From Ceratodon purpureus (Eukaryota; Streptophyta; Bryopsida; Pseudoditrichales; Ditrichaceae), in NCBI GenBank assembly GCA_014871385.1, contig CM026431.1, positions 7,053,778-7,117,777 of the forward strand: DNA of 64,000 nucleotides, read 5' to 3'. Shown here in pieces: positions 10,811-22,155 of the stretch. The notes below the pieces were generated by a model. It worked only from the letters and a program-made list of their open reading frames with translations. It had not been told where the DNA came from and searched no databases. Positions within the stretch are counted from its first letter, which is position 1, and each line of letters begins with the position of its first letter. A program made the position numbers and the translations under genes.

Positions 10811-11727
10811 GGGGACAGAACCTAAAAATAGCACTTTTTTTACTAAAAATAAATCATAAAATTAGAAGATCCGAATATTCTTAATTTATTTTTGGAAATT
10901 AACTAATTTTAGTAATTTAATTTACCCTATAACCGTGGACTAATTACAGTATTTTCATTGAATTTGTAGTTGATATTCTCTTTTCTTGGTGATTAATTTT
11001 TTATCGTGCACCAGTTACTATGCTCTAGCTCCTTCTAACTAGTTCAGGCGTACAGTAATTCCCCTTATCTCCTTAAATTTATATGCAAATTACTACTTAA
11101 AATGTATTGGTATTGAACCTCTGAACAGGGATCAAGTAACATTTAATTTCGTAATATTTTCTTAACATTGCTAGAATTCATCCACCATAGTCTACATGCC
11201 TTTCTCCTTTTTTTTATTTTTTTTTAAGTTTTTTGATATTTGTCTTGTATTTTTTATCAAATTCTGTTTATTCTATCTATCTTGTTAAAGGGGTCAAAAG
11301 CCTCCTTTCATTTAATTTTGTCCTTCATTTTATTTTCACAATCATTTTATTTTCACATTCAATTTGTTGATCTCCTTTATATTATTTTCAACCTTCATTT
11401 TAAATATTGCTATTCCTTTCTTTAATCTTTTTAATTTCAATAAATATATATGTTTTTTTTTTTTTTGTTTTTGTTTTTTTGTTTTTTTTTTTTTTTCTTC
11501 ATTCTTTAATTTTAAGAAAAAAATTTAAATGCTAAATGACCTCTGCTAAACCTTCATCTTTTTCCATTCGGTTTAGGAGGATGACAACTTTCAAATGAAT
11601 GAATAGCCGATTTTCAAGGGCGCCAAGCATCTTCTTCAGGGATATTTAAGATAAGAGTAGAGAATGTCTCTGCCTCTTTTGTGTTGGTGTTTTGTAAAGC
11701 TCTTTTCCGTAGTGCGGGACAGGAGCT
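10811..11727. other. MULE1 left subterminal region, no gene
   Basis: AT-rich, with long T runs around 11205-11225 and 11450-11500. A short block near 10924-10940 (ccctataaccgtggac) is repeated in inverted orientation near the right end and, in diverged form, near 43430 in MULE2. It is therefore probably part of the functional terminus. No coding capacity is supported. Confidence 0.6.
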
Positions 11728-12180
11728 ATGGAAGACGTCAGAGATATTGTTGTTTCACTTGCTGACGATGTTTGTCCATTTCAACCATATGTTGAGGTGG
11801 AAGACGACGAAGAGGTGATGGCCAACAGCCAAGGGCGTCCTTCGACAACGGATGTTGACGTACAACCGGATGTAAGAGCTGACCCCCCACGTTCAGAAAA
11901 TTCGGATGATATCAGAATGCTGGAGAAGGACGCAGATGTGCCTTTGCAACCACATGCATACTCGAAGGTTGGAAAGATCCCAAGGGGAACCTATTCCAGG
12001 GAATCAGTGAATCGGAGGCGGGGAGGTGGGGCATTGCTGAAACGTTCATACCAAGGACATTTGCCAAGTGTGGGAACGAAAGTGAATGCGACTGTAGTTT
12101 CTCCTGTAGAACAGTCAGCGGCTGGCAGTCCTGCTGATAGTGTAGTGGGCAACCCTAAACGTGTTAGGTTTGAAGATTAG
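11728..12180 (+). CDS. Small GTYSR-motif protein of MULE1, 150 residues
   Basis: A single-exon ATG-to-TAG frame. The N-terminal half is acidic (VEVEDDEEV). The centre has YSKVGKIPRGTYSRESV, followed by an Arg/Gly-rich stretch (NRRRGGGALLKRS) and a basic end (NPKRVRFED). The 152-residue protein at 49909-50367 in MULE2 has the equivalent YARVGVIKPGTYSR followed by an Arg-rich stretch. The motif YxxVGxIxxGTYSR is therefore conserved between otherwise diverged elements, supporting a real gene. It converges on the transposase here, while in MULE2 it lies upstream of the transposase on the same strand. No known family is recognised. A small DNA- or RNA-binding accessory protein is a guess from its charge. 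Confidence 0.7.
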   Translation: MEDVRDIVVSLADDVCPFQPYVEVEDDEEVMANSQGRPSTTDVDVQPDVRADPPRSENSDDIRMLEKDADVPLQPHAYSKVGKIPRGTYSRESVNRRRGGGALLKRSYQGHLPSVGTKVNATVVSPVEQSAAGSPADSVVGNPKRVRFED

Positions 12181-12434
12181 GACATCTAATAACAAGTATA
12201 TGTTTGCCGTAACAAATGGTACATGTCAGGGGATACGAGGTATATATTACACTTCTTCAAGATAGAATGTATTGAAATAGAGTGCAATCAATGCGAACGA
12301 CAAAGCCTTTAATATAATGAAAAAGTCAATACAGCTTCTGAATAGCTGACTTAGTACATGGTATATTACTAAAATCATTCACTACGTGACAAATGGCCAA
12401 TGTGGAAATGGCAGTTCTAAAGTAGGAGGGCTAC

Positions 12435-15400
12435 CTACTTCTTCGCCAAGGGGTGACGCAAGATTCCACTCTCTAAGAGTAGCTTGACCTCGTTGAAGCT
12501 GAAGGTAGGCGCATGGATGAAAAGCTCGGCTTCGGGATCACGGTTGCAGACCTTCAAGAGTATGTAGTATAGGTGCTTACAATACGTGAATTGAGTCTTG
12601 CCACGGAACGTAGTCATCGTCTTCTTGAATGTTGGGCAAGTGCAACCAGGGTAAGAACTGATGGTAATCTGGTACCGCGTGATGTGTGGAGTGACGCCCG
12701 AATCCAGCCCAATGATGCAACCGTGGCCCGGCTCAGGTATCATGGTGACGGAACGGAGGCGCGCTTTAAGAGACTCGGAGGAGCCCATGGAGAGTCGCTG
12801 CGCTTGATTGGGACGAGTGGCAGTGCGCTTCACCATCTTGCTGTCTCTCTTGCTTGGGTAGTGGTCAGCGTCTGCAGGGACTGGCACCGTGCTGAGATTT
12901 GCAGGGGGCGGGGCAGACGAGAACAGGCGTCTTGGGGAGACCGGTTTCTTCGGCGGAAGTTGAAAGCCAGCTGCTTCGAGGGCAAGAATCTTAGTAAGTT
13001 TTAGGTTAGTACCTAGTTTCACTGGCCACACCTCTGGAATGGAGGGGAATTCCTGGTCCTTTGAGTAGTGTGCTACCCACTTGCGCTTAGAGCCTTTCAC
13101 GCAACGCTCGATATCGTCGGAGCAGAAGAAGAACTCAGTCTTCTCCACTAGGTTCCTGCGATAGTTAGTCCAGAGCCCAGTGTAGGTCGGTGCAGCTGTG
13201 CAATGGGGCCCCCTGACGATTCTCTCAGTGCACTTCTTCTTCGTTTCAGCTCTTTGGGCCCAGCAGCACTTCGAAGAAAGTTTGTGAAGTCTAGAAATGT
13301 GCCACTCCTTCACGTCCACCTTGGTTTCTTCAACCGCGTTGACATGGCGAATGCCGCCCTTGTTCACAGGTGAAGGTAAAGGGGAATCAACTTCCTGGGC
13401 AGGAGGTTGGGTACATTGTACCTCGGTGTCGTGTTCGGAGTCGTCTTCCACAATGACGGGCATCTGCATAGGGCGAGCCCTGACGGCACGTCTTGGGCCT
13501 CTTGGGCGTGAGAAGTTGGTCTTATCCGGGCGATGAGACTCTTCGTCAGCTCCGATAAGGACGTCGGCTTTTTGCTTCTGTGAACCGAAGACTTCCGCTC
13601 CTGGCATGATAGGCTGACGGGTGCAGAACTCATCCGCGCCTGGCATATCGAGCATGGGCTTGTCGAGTAGTGTAGGATTTCCCCATTTCTTCGCGTTGCG
13701 TTCCGCCATCCGAAGCCTGAGTTCCTTCTTGGATGGTCCTGTTCCGCCGACGTCACCTTTGAGGAACTGGTAGTAGTTGACAACCTGTAGAAATGCCCGA
13801 ACGAAATCGTCCACGGTAGCAACGTAGAGGTCGTTCCCATTGTTTCCTGAAGCTTGGAGCCACTTGTTGTGAACTGTTTCGGCGAGGTTACAGGTGGGCA
13901 TCTCTGTGAGTTCTTCTTTCGTGAATTTCTGTAGATTTGACAGTAGGTGACGTTAGATTCAAGGATTAGAGTTCTGTAGGTTAGGGCTAGGAAAACAGTA
14001 TCAAAAACATCAAAACAGAGTGCAGAGATCATACCTCGGTCATGAATCCCCCCCACTGGCGGAAGCGGTGGTGCCAGAATGACAGCCACTGATCGAGTTT
14101 GATGAGCCCGCTCTTGCCAACGACCCCGGTGGATGCCCACCATGCTCGCAACGCGTGGTACAGAGTTTCCGCCTCTGCCATGCTGGTCGCATTCTTGTAC
14201 TGAGTGCACATCTTCTTGTGCTGTTCCCAGAGTTCTTCGGGGAATTGCTTCTGCGTATACGCCACCATATTCTGAGTCCAGTGGAACAAGCACGACCTCT
14301 CCCGGTCCTCCATTGGGTCTTCCTTGTTGCCATTGCCGTAAAGGATTCGCACTGCATTCCAATTCGCCTGTGCGTTATCCGCCATGAACCCCTTGAAGTT
14401 CGGCGCTGCAACGCCATTGATCTCCATGACCAGGTTCAGGTTTTTCCTGAAGACGAGCTGGGCCTCCGTGTCTTCGGACTGCATGTCGCAAGTGGCGATT
14501 GTCATCACGCGGCAGTAGGTGGCGTCGTACACATGGCACGCCATGGTCGACCAATCTTTGACGCGTTTTACATGGTCGAACATGATCCATGCGTTCTCCA
14601 AATCGCCACCAGCTTGCATACGGCTGACCAAGTCGACGCCACTGCCCGGCCCGACCTCCGACATCTTGAAGACAAAGACTTTGTCACGCATAGCTCCCTG
14701 ACCAGGAAACCTATTCTCCTGGACATACGCCCAGAGACTGTTACCACGGAGCTTGGTGATACCGTCCATGATTCCGTACCTTACGAATTTTTTGAAGGTG
14801 GCGACTTTGTTGCGGATGTTGGGCGACGCCATGTCTTTGCATCGATCCAGAACAGGAACCAGCTCCTCCATCGTCAGTTTCCTCGGTGGTGCATCCTCGG
14901 GCTGTAGAAGGTAGCTCCCGATGAGGAGTTTGCTCGCCTCCAGGACAACGGCGCTCTTTGTTGCTTTGTTGTTCATCTCTACCTGCTCTTCTATTAAGCT
15001 ACTAATCTCTGCTTTAGAGTCTCTGTAGTCTCCTACTTTCACTGGATGATCATGTGTTCCTATGTGAATACAAGCTCTAGTCTGATTCGGTTTGCCCACA
15101 ACGTAATAAATCTTAGCCTCGCATGTAGCTACACATGATGGAGGTTCTTTACATACCTTGCACACTAGCGTGGAGTCAGATGGAGGAGGCTGGTCCATGA
15201 CAAAAGCTTGCAGGGTACAGCCTTCGAACTCAGTCTCGTTGACCTCGAAGATCTTGGGAACACGCTTGAGGAAGTCACACTCCTGGTTGCTGCAGCGGAG
15301 CCATCCGACGCAGGTGGAACTTCGAAAAGAGAGTCCGAAGTCGTTTTTGATGTTTGTTGTGATGGTCTTGGTCCACAAGTGTCCGTCGTATCGTTTGTCC

Positions 15401-16113
15401 ATTCCCTGCATTGACTTGGCGGCGAGCTTAGAGGATCCTGCAGCAGCTGGGGGCAACTCAAAAAGAACCGGACCATCAAACTTCGCAGGCAAGTACTCTA
15501 CTCTCTCGTGTCTAATAGTGGAATAGTCTATCTTCTTCAAAATGTTTTTGGACCCACGCGTCTTAGCAATCTCTTTAAGGAGCGGAACAATGCTAACTGT
15601 GACCTGGGACAATGGAGGAGACACATTGGAAGGAGGAGCATCTGCGTGGACCTTAGGCACCAACTTGACGGGACTGACTTCGTCATCAGAAGAGAGAGAT
15701 ATGACGGTTGGAGGAGGTTTCTCTACATCTGAAGTCTCCGTTCCAGGCTCGACTTTGACCTTGACATCACGAGGTAAGGGAGTCTGAATTGTGCAAGTAG
15801 AAGAACGACGGGGGGTGAGGATCTCAGTGGATGCAGCCATAAGAGAATCAGTAAGACCATAGACTCTATAGGATCCAGGGAGGAGTCTCCACTGCAACAT
15901 GTTGTTCTCATCTCTCACTGAAGGTTGCCCGAGGGTGTGGGTAACCTCGGCAGTAACGTCATCAAAGATCTCCTCCTCTATACTGATGGAGTCCTCACGG
16001 AAATGGAATCTGAGACTCAAGCGAAGAGAGGAAACTGTAGCTAGACCATCGTCATCTACGCGAAATCTAAGAGGGATGCCCATGCCTTGGGCGTACAGAC
16101 AGACCATCTCCAT
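12435..16113 (-). CDS. MULE1 transposase, two exons, about 1190 residues
   Basis: Exon 1 runs 16113-14035 and exon 2 runs 13928-12435. The intron has gt (gag/gtatga) and ag (tctacag/) borders and phase 0, so the reading frame is intact. The first ATG in the open frame is at 16113. Features in order: a Cys/His-rich region (CVGWLRCSNQEC, VCKVC, TRACIHIGTHDHP) like the FLYWCH/WRKY-type fingers of MULE transposases. Next is the DDE core with YDATYCRVMTIATCDMQ, GFMADNAQANWNAV and CLFHW (the C-x2-H signature), and HHRFRQWGGFM. A SWIM zinc finger ends the protein (CTCPTFKK...YCKHLYYIL, CxCx(n)CxH). It would cut and paste the element by binding the terminal repeats. Exon structure and all motifs are shared with MULE2. 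Confidence 0.9.
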
Positions 16114-16753
16114 GATCGCAGGCAAATCACAAGTACTAGTGGAAGAAGGGAGAAGAGTGAATGTACTAGTGTAGCAGTATCGCGAGAGCAAAGTGAGAGG
16201 AATGATGCATCGCTGTTGATCATTTTATTCAGGTTGGAATGTCCATGCGGAGGTTTAGGTAATGATTCATTCTGTTAAGTAACGAATGTATGATTTCAGA
16301 GAGACGGCGCGAACTAATTAGAATGCCAGTTCCTGCTTGTCTAAGAATATCAGGGCAGATTTTTATAACTCTACTTTAATAGTTTGAATCGTGGAGCAGA
16401 TTCTATTTGTTATTATGTATTAAAAGATTAGGGTGAGCCGTCTTTTGAATTCTACATTTAAAGCAATAAATATAAACAGGAGCATGCATGAAAGTGCTTG
16501 ATTCAAATCTTATTAATTTATAGTGTGCTTGGATTTATTATTTATTCTTAAACGCTGAACTTTTCTAATTTTACTTCACAATGGAATTGTTATTCATACT
16601 CTTAAAATAAAGTAGGTACAGTATATGACACTAGTGAAGATGCTATATGTACTGAGGGTTGTATCAAAATAGTTGCAGCTGAAACGTATTTAAGCTGGTA
16701 GGAAGTTGTGCAGAGAGTCTTTTTGTGAGAGAGTTATTCTTGAGGTTAGACAC
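16114..16753. promoter_or_regulatory. Divergent intergenic region between transposase and ParB-methyltransferase gene (MULE1)
   Basis: About 640 bases separate the transposase start (minus strand) from the ATG at 16754 (plus strand), so the two genes are transcribed away from each other and may share control. The stretch is AT-rich, and no TATA box can be singled out with confidence. In MULE2 the same interval also contains the small GTYSR gene. Confidence 0.45.
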
Positions 16754-17194
16754 ATGAAGCAGAGTGGAGGGCCGTCTCCCTCCACTTATGTCACTCCTAG
16801 ACCTAGAAGAAAACCAGGTCGTACTGATTTTACGGATAGAAGAGCGAGGAAGAGGAGAGAGTCACGTAAGAAGGTAGTATTTAAGACTGACCATTTGAGT
16901 GCACCTGTGAAAAGGAGAGGAGCTGGTCTGCCTGTAGCTTTGAAGTTCTGTAGCATTCGTAAACTCATCCTAGACAGTATAGTTGAGGTGAAGGAAGAGA
17001 TCTTGGAAGACAGTGGAGCTGCAACTCAGGAGCACGATATACCATATAGTGAGGTACAACTTAAGGAGCAGATGGAAGACCTTGAATTTAATTGTAGTCA
17101 AAGAGTAGAATCTCCGCAGCCGTCTTTTGGGAAGAAGGATTCACGCTCAAGGGATATGCATTCAAAATCAGACGAAGATTGTCTCTCTGAACTG

Positions 17195-18496
17195 GTAAGT
17201 GTACGTCACTGTCTTAGCAAATTTTATTTTATGGTTGGGCAACAACTCCATGTTATGTTAAGCCAGTTATTTTAGAAAAAATCTGAACTATATTAAACAG
17301 TGATATAAGTTCAACACTTGAACCAGCTAATGAACGTAGATGGATATTATAGTGTACAATAGTGTACGTTGACTGAAAGTAGTTAAGTGCTTCTAAATGT
17401 CTGTACGACACCCATGTCATATCCAGTGAAGAGCATGTACAGAAATATGGTGTAATGTAATCGATAAGGGAGAGCGAAATAAAGGCACAAACTATTTATA
17501 TGAAGCCTGTCCTGGGTGTGGGCCGTGACCACCTACTTGGCAGTCGAGAGATGCCCGTAATTATGATGGAATGTTTAACTAAATCTATAGCTTTGAGAGT
17601 AAAAGTCAAAGGAGCTCGCTAAATTAACTTCGGCCCGGCCTGGCCTGGATAGATCTGATGCGACTTGCAATAGAATGCTTGGCCACTGTCGACCTGATTC
17701 TTTTTGTACTCAGAGGTTTCGAGTAGAGGGAGAGGAGGGTGAGGAATTGCGGGTTTGCGCAAGGAAGGTTCGGGCAGCGATTATGGAGGCAGCGAGCGAC
17801 TCAGCTGGCGAAGCGAGGCGAGACAACGAGCGGGAGCAAGATCTTGGTGTTGCAGAAGGAGCAGGGGGATTCGATGGGTTTGAAGAACCCACCGACCGCG
17901 AGGAATCTGGAGGAGGTGGGCAGGATGTGGGAGAGGAGATTGAGGTCGGTCGTAGAGACCAGGATGGAGATACTGACGACGACGACGAGGTACTTGAAAT
18001 GGTTGGTGGTTGGGAGATGCGGGGTGTTTGTGTGTGGGGTTTATTGCAGATTGCGTGTGGGTTTTTTGGGTTTGTCAAGTATGTAATGTTGTGGGTTCTT
18101 CTTGAGTATCGGATGCTTTGCTGGTTTCGGAATGTTGGAATCGTAGTCTTTGCGGACTTGCGTGTGGTTTGTGGATAGAGGGTCTTTGAGGATTGGCAGT
18201 GCCGAAGCTCAGTCAAGGGGACCTGCTTGCTATGAGGGTGTGATCTCCGAAGCTAGCACTTCCCCCCAGCAGCTGTCCTCGGTAGCTTGCGAGCAGAGGT
18301 GGCATTAAAGTAGTGTGGGTTGCGAGTGTTTATGGTTTGTATGATTTATGGTTGGTCATGGGTTTCATGTTGTTGGGTGCTTATGTTTTGTTTGCGGTTT
18401 GAGGTTGTTGGGTGCTTATGTCTTGGAACGAGTGGGTTATTCCGTTTCAGATGCGGAGGCTCACCCCGAGGGGTGGGCCGAGGATGCTCAAGAATT
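17195..18496 (+). other. Proximal part of the large intron in the MULE1 ParB-methyltransferase gene
   Basis: Begins at a strong donor (ctg/gtaagt). Reading frames at 17675-18178 on both strands overlap each other and match nothing recognised. They look like chance frames in a GC-richer, purine-biased stretch. At about 18470-18600 the sequence merges into the first unit of the 201-bp satellite. Confidence 0.5.
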
Positions 18497-21400
18497 TGGA
18501 ATTTATTTTTGAAAATATGGACCTTGCACCCTACTGTCGTTGCCGACAGTAGGGGAGCGGGTCACTTATTGTTATTTGATTTCGTGATGCTTGCTCGCAT
18601 GCTGCTGCCTTGGGCTGCTCGGCTTGGGGCTTAATGTTTTTTATTTCTTTTTTATTTTAATTTTCTTATTTTTTATTGCATTTCAATCATAAAAGTCTTG
18701 AATTTATTTTTGAAAATATGGACCTTGCACCCTACTGTCGTTGCCGACAGTAGGGGAGCGGGTCACTTATTGTTATTTGATTTCGTGATGTTTGCTCGCA
18801 TGCTGCTGCCTTGGGCTGCTCGGCTTGGGGCTTAATGTTTTTTATTTCTTTTTTATTTTAATTTTTTTATTTTTGATTGCATTTCAATCATAAAAGTCTT
18901 GAATTTATTTTTGAAAATATGGACCTTGCACCCTACTGTCGTTGCCGACAGTAGGGGAGCGGGTCACTTATTGTTATTTGATTTTGTGATGCTTGCTCGC
19001 ATGCTGCTGCCTTGGGCTGCTCGGCTTGGGGCTTAATGTTTTTTATTTCTTTTTTATTTTAATTTTCTTATTTTTTATTGCATTTCAATCATAAAAGTCT
19101 TGAATTTATTTTTGAAAATATGGACCTTGCACCCTACTGTCGTTGCCGACAGTAGGGGAGCGGGTCACTTATTGTTATTTGATTTCGTGATGCTTGCTCG
19201 CATGCTGCTGCCTTGGGCTGCTCGGCTTGGGGCTTAATGTTTTTTATTTCTTTTTTATTTGAATTTTCTTATTTTTTATTGCATTTCAATCATAAAAGTC
19301 TTGAATTTATTTTTGAGAATATGGACCTTGCACCCTACTGTCGTTGCCGACAGTAGGGGAGCGGGTCACTTATTGTTATTTGATTTCGTGATGTTTGCTC
19401 GCATGCTGCTGCCTTGGGCTGCTCGGCTTGGGGCTTAATGTTTTTTATTTTTTTTTTATTTTAATTTTCTTATTTTTTATTGCATTTCAATCATAAAAGT
19501 CTTGAATTTATTTTTGAAAATATGGACCTTGCACCCTACTGTCGTTGCCGACAGTAGGGGAGCGGGTCACTTATTGTTATTTGATTTCGTGATGTTTGCT
19601 CGCATGCTGCTGCCTTGGGCTGCTCGGCTTGGGGCTTAATGTTTTTTATTTCTTTTTTATTTTAATTTTCATATTTTTTATTGCATTTCAATGATAAAAG
19701 TTTTGAATTTATTTTTGAAAATATGGACCTTGCACCCTACTGTCGTTGCTGACAGTAGGGGAGCGGGTCACTTATTGTTATTTGATTTCGTGATGTTTGC
19801 TCGCATGCTGCTGCCTTGGGCTGCTCGGCTTGGGGCTTAATGTTTTTTATTTCTTTTTTATTTTAATTTTCTTATTTTTTATTGCATTTCAATCATAAAA
19901 GTTTTGAATTTATTTTTGAAAATATGGACCTTGCACCCTACTGTCGTTGCCGACAGTAGGGGAGCGGGTCACTTATTGTTATTTGATTTCGTGATGTTTG
20001 CTCGCATGCTGCTGCCTTGGGCTGCTCGGCTTGGGGCTTAATGTTTTTTATTTCTTTTTTATTTTAATTTTTTTATTTTTGATTGCATTTCAATGATAAA
20101 AGTCTTGAATTTATTTTTGAAAATATGGACCTTGCACCCTACTGTCGTTGCCGACAGTAGGGGAGCGGGTCACTTATTGTTATTTGATTTTGTGATGCTT
20201 GCTCGCATGCTGCTGCCTTGGGCTGCTCGGCTTGGGGCTTAATGTTTTTTATTTCTTTTTTATTTTAATTTTCATATTTTTTATTGCATTTCAATCATAA
20301 AAGTCTTGAATTTATTTTTGAAAATATGGACCTTGCACCCTACTGTCGTTGCCGACAGTAGGGGAGCGGGTCACTTATTGTTATTTGATTTCGTGATGCT
20401 TGCTCGCATGCTGCTGCCTTGGGCTGCTCGGCTTGGGGCTTAATGTTTTTTATTTCTTTTTTATTTGAATTTTCTTATTTTTTATTGCATTTCAATCATA
20501 AAAGTCTTGAATTTATTTTTGAGAATATGGACCTTGCACCCTACTGTCGTTGCCGACAGTAGGGGAGCGGGTCACTTATTGTTATTTGATTTCGTGATGT
20601 TTGCTCGCATGCTGCTGCCTTGGGCTGCTCGGCTTGGGGCTTAATGTTTTTTATTTCTTTTTTATTTTAATTTTCTTATTTTTTATTGCATTTCAATCAT
20701 AAAAGTCTTGAATTTATTTTTGAAAATATGGACCTTGCACCCTACTGTCGTTGCCGACAGTAGGGGAGCGGGTCACTTATTGTTATTTGATTTCGTGATG
20801 TTTGCTCGCATGCTGCTGCCTTGGGCTGCTCGGCTTGGGGCTTAATGTTTTTTATTTCTTTTTTATTTTAATTTTCATATTTTTTATTGCATTTCAATGA
20901 TAAAAGTTTTGAATTTATTTTTGAAAATATGGACCTTGCACCCTACTGTCGTTGCTGACAGTAGGGGAGCGGGTCACTTATTGTTATTTGATTTCGTGAT
21001 GTTTGCTCGCATGCTGCTGCCTTGGGCTGCTCGGCTTGGGGCTTAATGTTTTTTATTTCTTTTTTATTTTAATTTTCTTATTTTTTATTGCATTTCAATC
21101 ATAAAAGTTTTGAATTTATTTTTGAAAATATGGACCTTGCACCCTACTGTCGTTGCCGACAGTAGGGGAGCGGGTCACTTATTGTTATTTGATTTCGTGA
21201 TGTTTGCTCGCATGCTGCTGCCTTGGGCTGCTCGGCTTGGGGCTTAATGTTTTTTATTTCTTTTTTATTTTAATTTTCTTATTTTTTATTGCATTTCAAT
21301 CATAAAAGTTTTGAATTTATTTTTGAAAATATGGACCTTGCACCCTACTGTCGTTGCCGACAGTAGGGGAGCGGGTCACTTATTGTTATTTGATTTCGTG

Positions 21401-21680
21401 ATGTTTGCTCGCATGCTGCTGCCTTGGGCTGCTCGGCTTGGGGCTTAATGTTTTTTATTTCTTTTTTATTTTAATTTTCTTATTTTTTATTGCATTTCAA
21501 TCATAAAAGTGTTGAATTTATTTTTGAAAATATAGACCTTGCACCCTACTGTCGTTGCCGACAGTAGGGGAGCGGGTCACTTATTGTTATTTGATTTCGT
21601 GATGTTTGCTCGCATGCTGCTGCCTTGGGCTGCTCGGCTTGGGGCTTAATGTTTTTTATTTTTTTCTTATTTTAATTTTC
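18497..21680 (+). repeat. Tandem array of 16 units of 201 bp with palindromic core
   Basis: The phrase accttgcaccctactgtcg recurs at 18521, 18722, 18923, 19124, 19325, 19526, 19727, 19928, 20129, 20330, 20531, 20732, 20933, 21134, 21335 and 21536. The spacing is exactly 201 bases every time. Each unit contains the arms CTACTGTCG and CGACAGTAG around a four-base loop, plus TGCTCGGCTTGGGG and an AT-rich half. Units differ by only a few bases. Variants are shared by groups of neighbours: the stretches from about 19124 and from about 20330 repeat the same variant order, implying block duplication. Degenerate partial units follow at about 21790-21890 and 21945-22060. The array lies wholly inside an intron. 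Confidence 0.96.
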
Positions 21681-21702
21681 TGAAACTTGAAGGGGTAAGA
21701 TT

Positions 21703-22155
21703 TTTTCATAAAAAATTGAGGCCATCATTGCTAGAGCTTTCTAGCACTAGCTCCGGCCTGGGGGGATCGAACCCGATACTCTCTTCATACTGATTTGTTA
21801 TTTGAATTGGTGATGTTTGCTCGCATGCTGCTGCCTTGGGCTGCTCGGCTTCGGGGCTTAATGTTTTTTATTTTTTTTTATTTAAATTTTCTGATTTTAT
21901 ATTGCTTTTAGATAATTAAAGTTTTGAATTTTCATTTGTTTATATGGACCTTGCACCCTACTGTCTGTGACGACAGTAGGGGAGCGGGTCACTATTTGTT
22001 ATTTGAATTGGTGATGTTTGCTCGCATGCTGCTGCCTTGGTATGCTCGGCTTGGGGCTTAATGTTTATTACTTGAAGAGAGTATCGGGTTCGATTCCCCC
22101 AGGCCGGAGCTAGTGCTAGAAAGCTCTAGCAATGATGGCCTCAATTTTTTATGGA
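21703..22155. repeat. Inverted pair of about 83-bp arms flanking decayed satellite units
   Basis: The segment at about 21706-21787 (ending cgaacccgatactctcttca) is nearly identical to the complement of about 22072-22155. The two arms enclose about 285 bases of degenerate 201-bp repeat. The right arm contains GGTTCGATTCC (22087-22097), a perfect match to a tRNA-type RNA polymerase III B box. No matching A box or cloverleaf was found. It may be a duplicated SINE tail or a foldback element. Confidence 0.7.

Noticed and set aside
17675-18216. Overlapping long frames on both strands (167 and 168 residues)
   Set aside because: They lie within an intron of the ParB-methyltransferase gene. Both strands are open because of skewed composition, and neither has recognisable motifs.
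18497-21680. CRISPR-like array
   Set aside because: The whole 201-bp unit is repeated without unique spacers, and the context is a eukaryotic intron with no Cas genes.
22081-22110. Possible tRNA gene because of GGTTCGATTCCCC
   Set aside because: Only the B-box/T-arm is present. No A box at the right distance and no acceptor-stem pairing could be found, and the same segment occurs inverted nearby. Treated as part of an inverted repeat.
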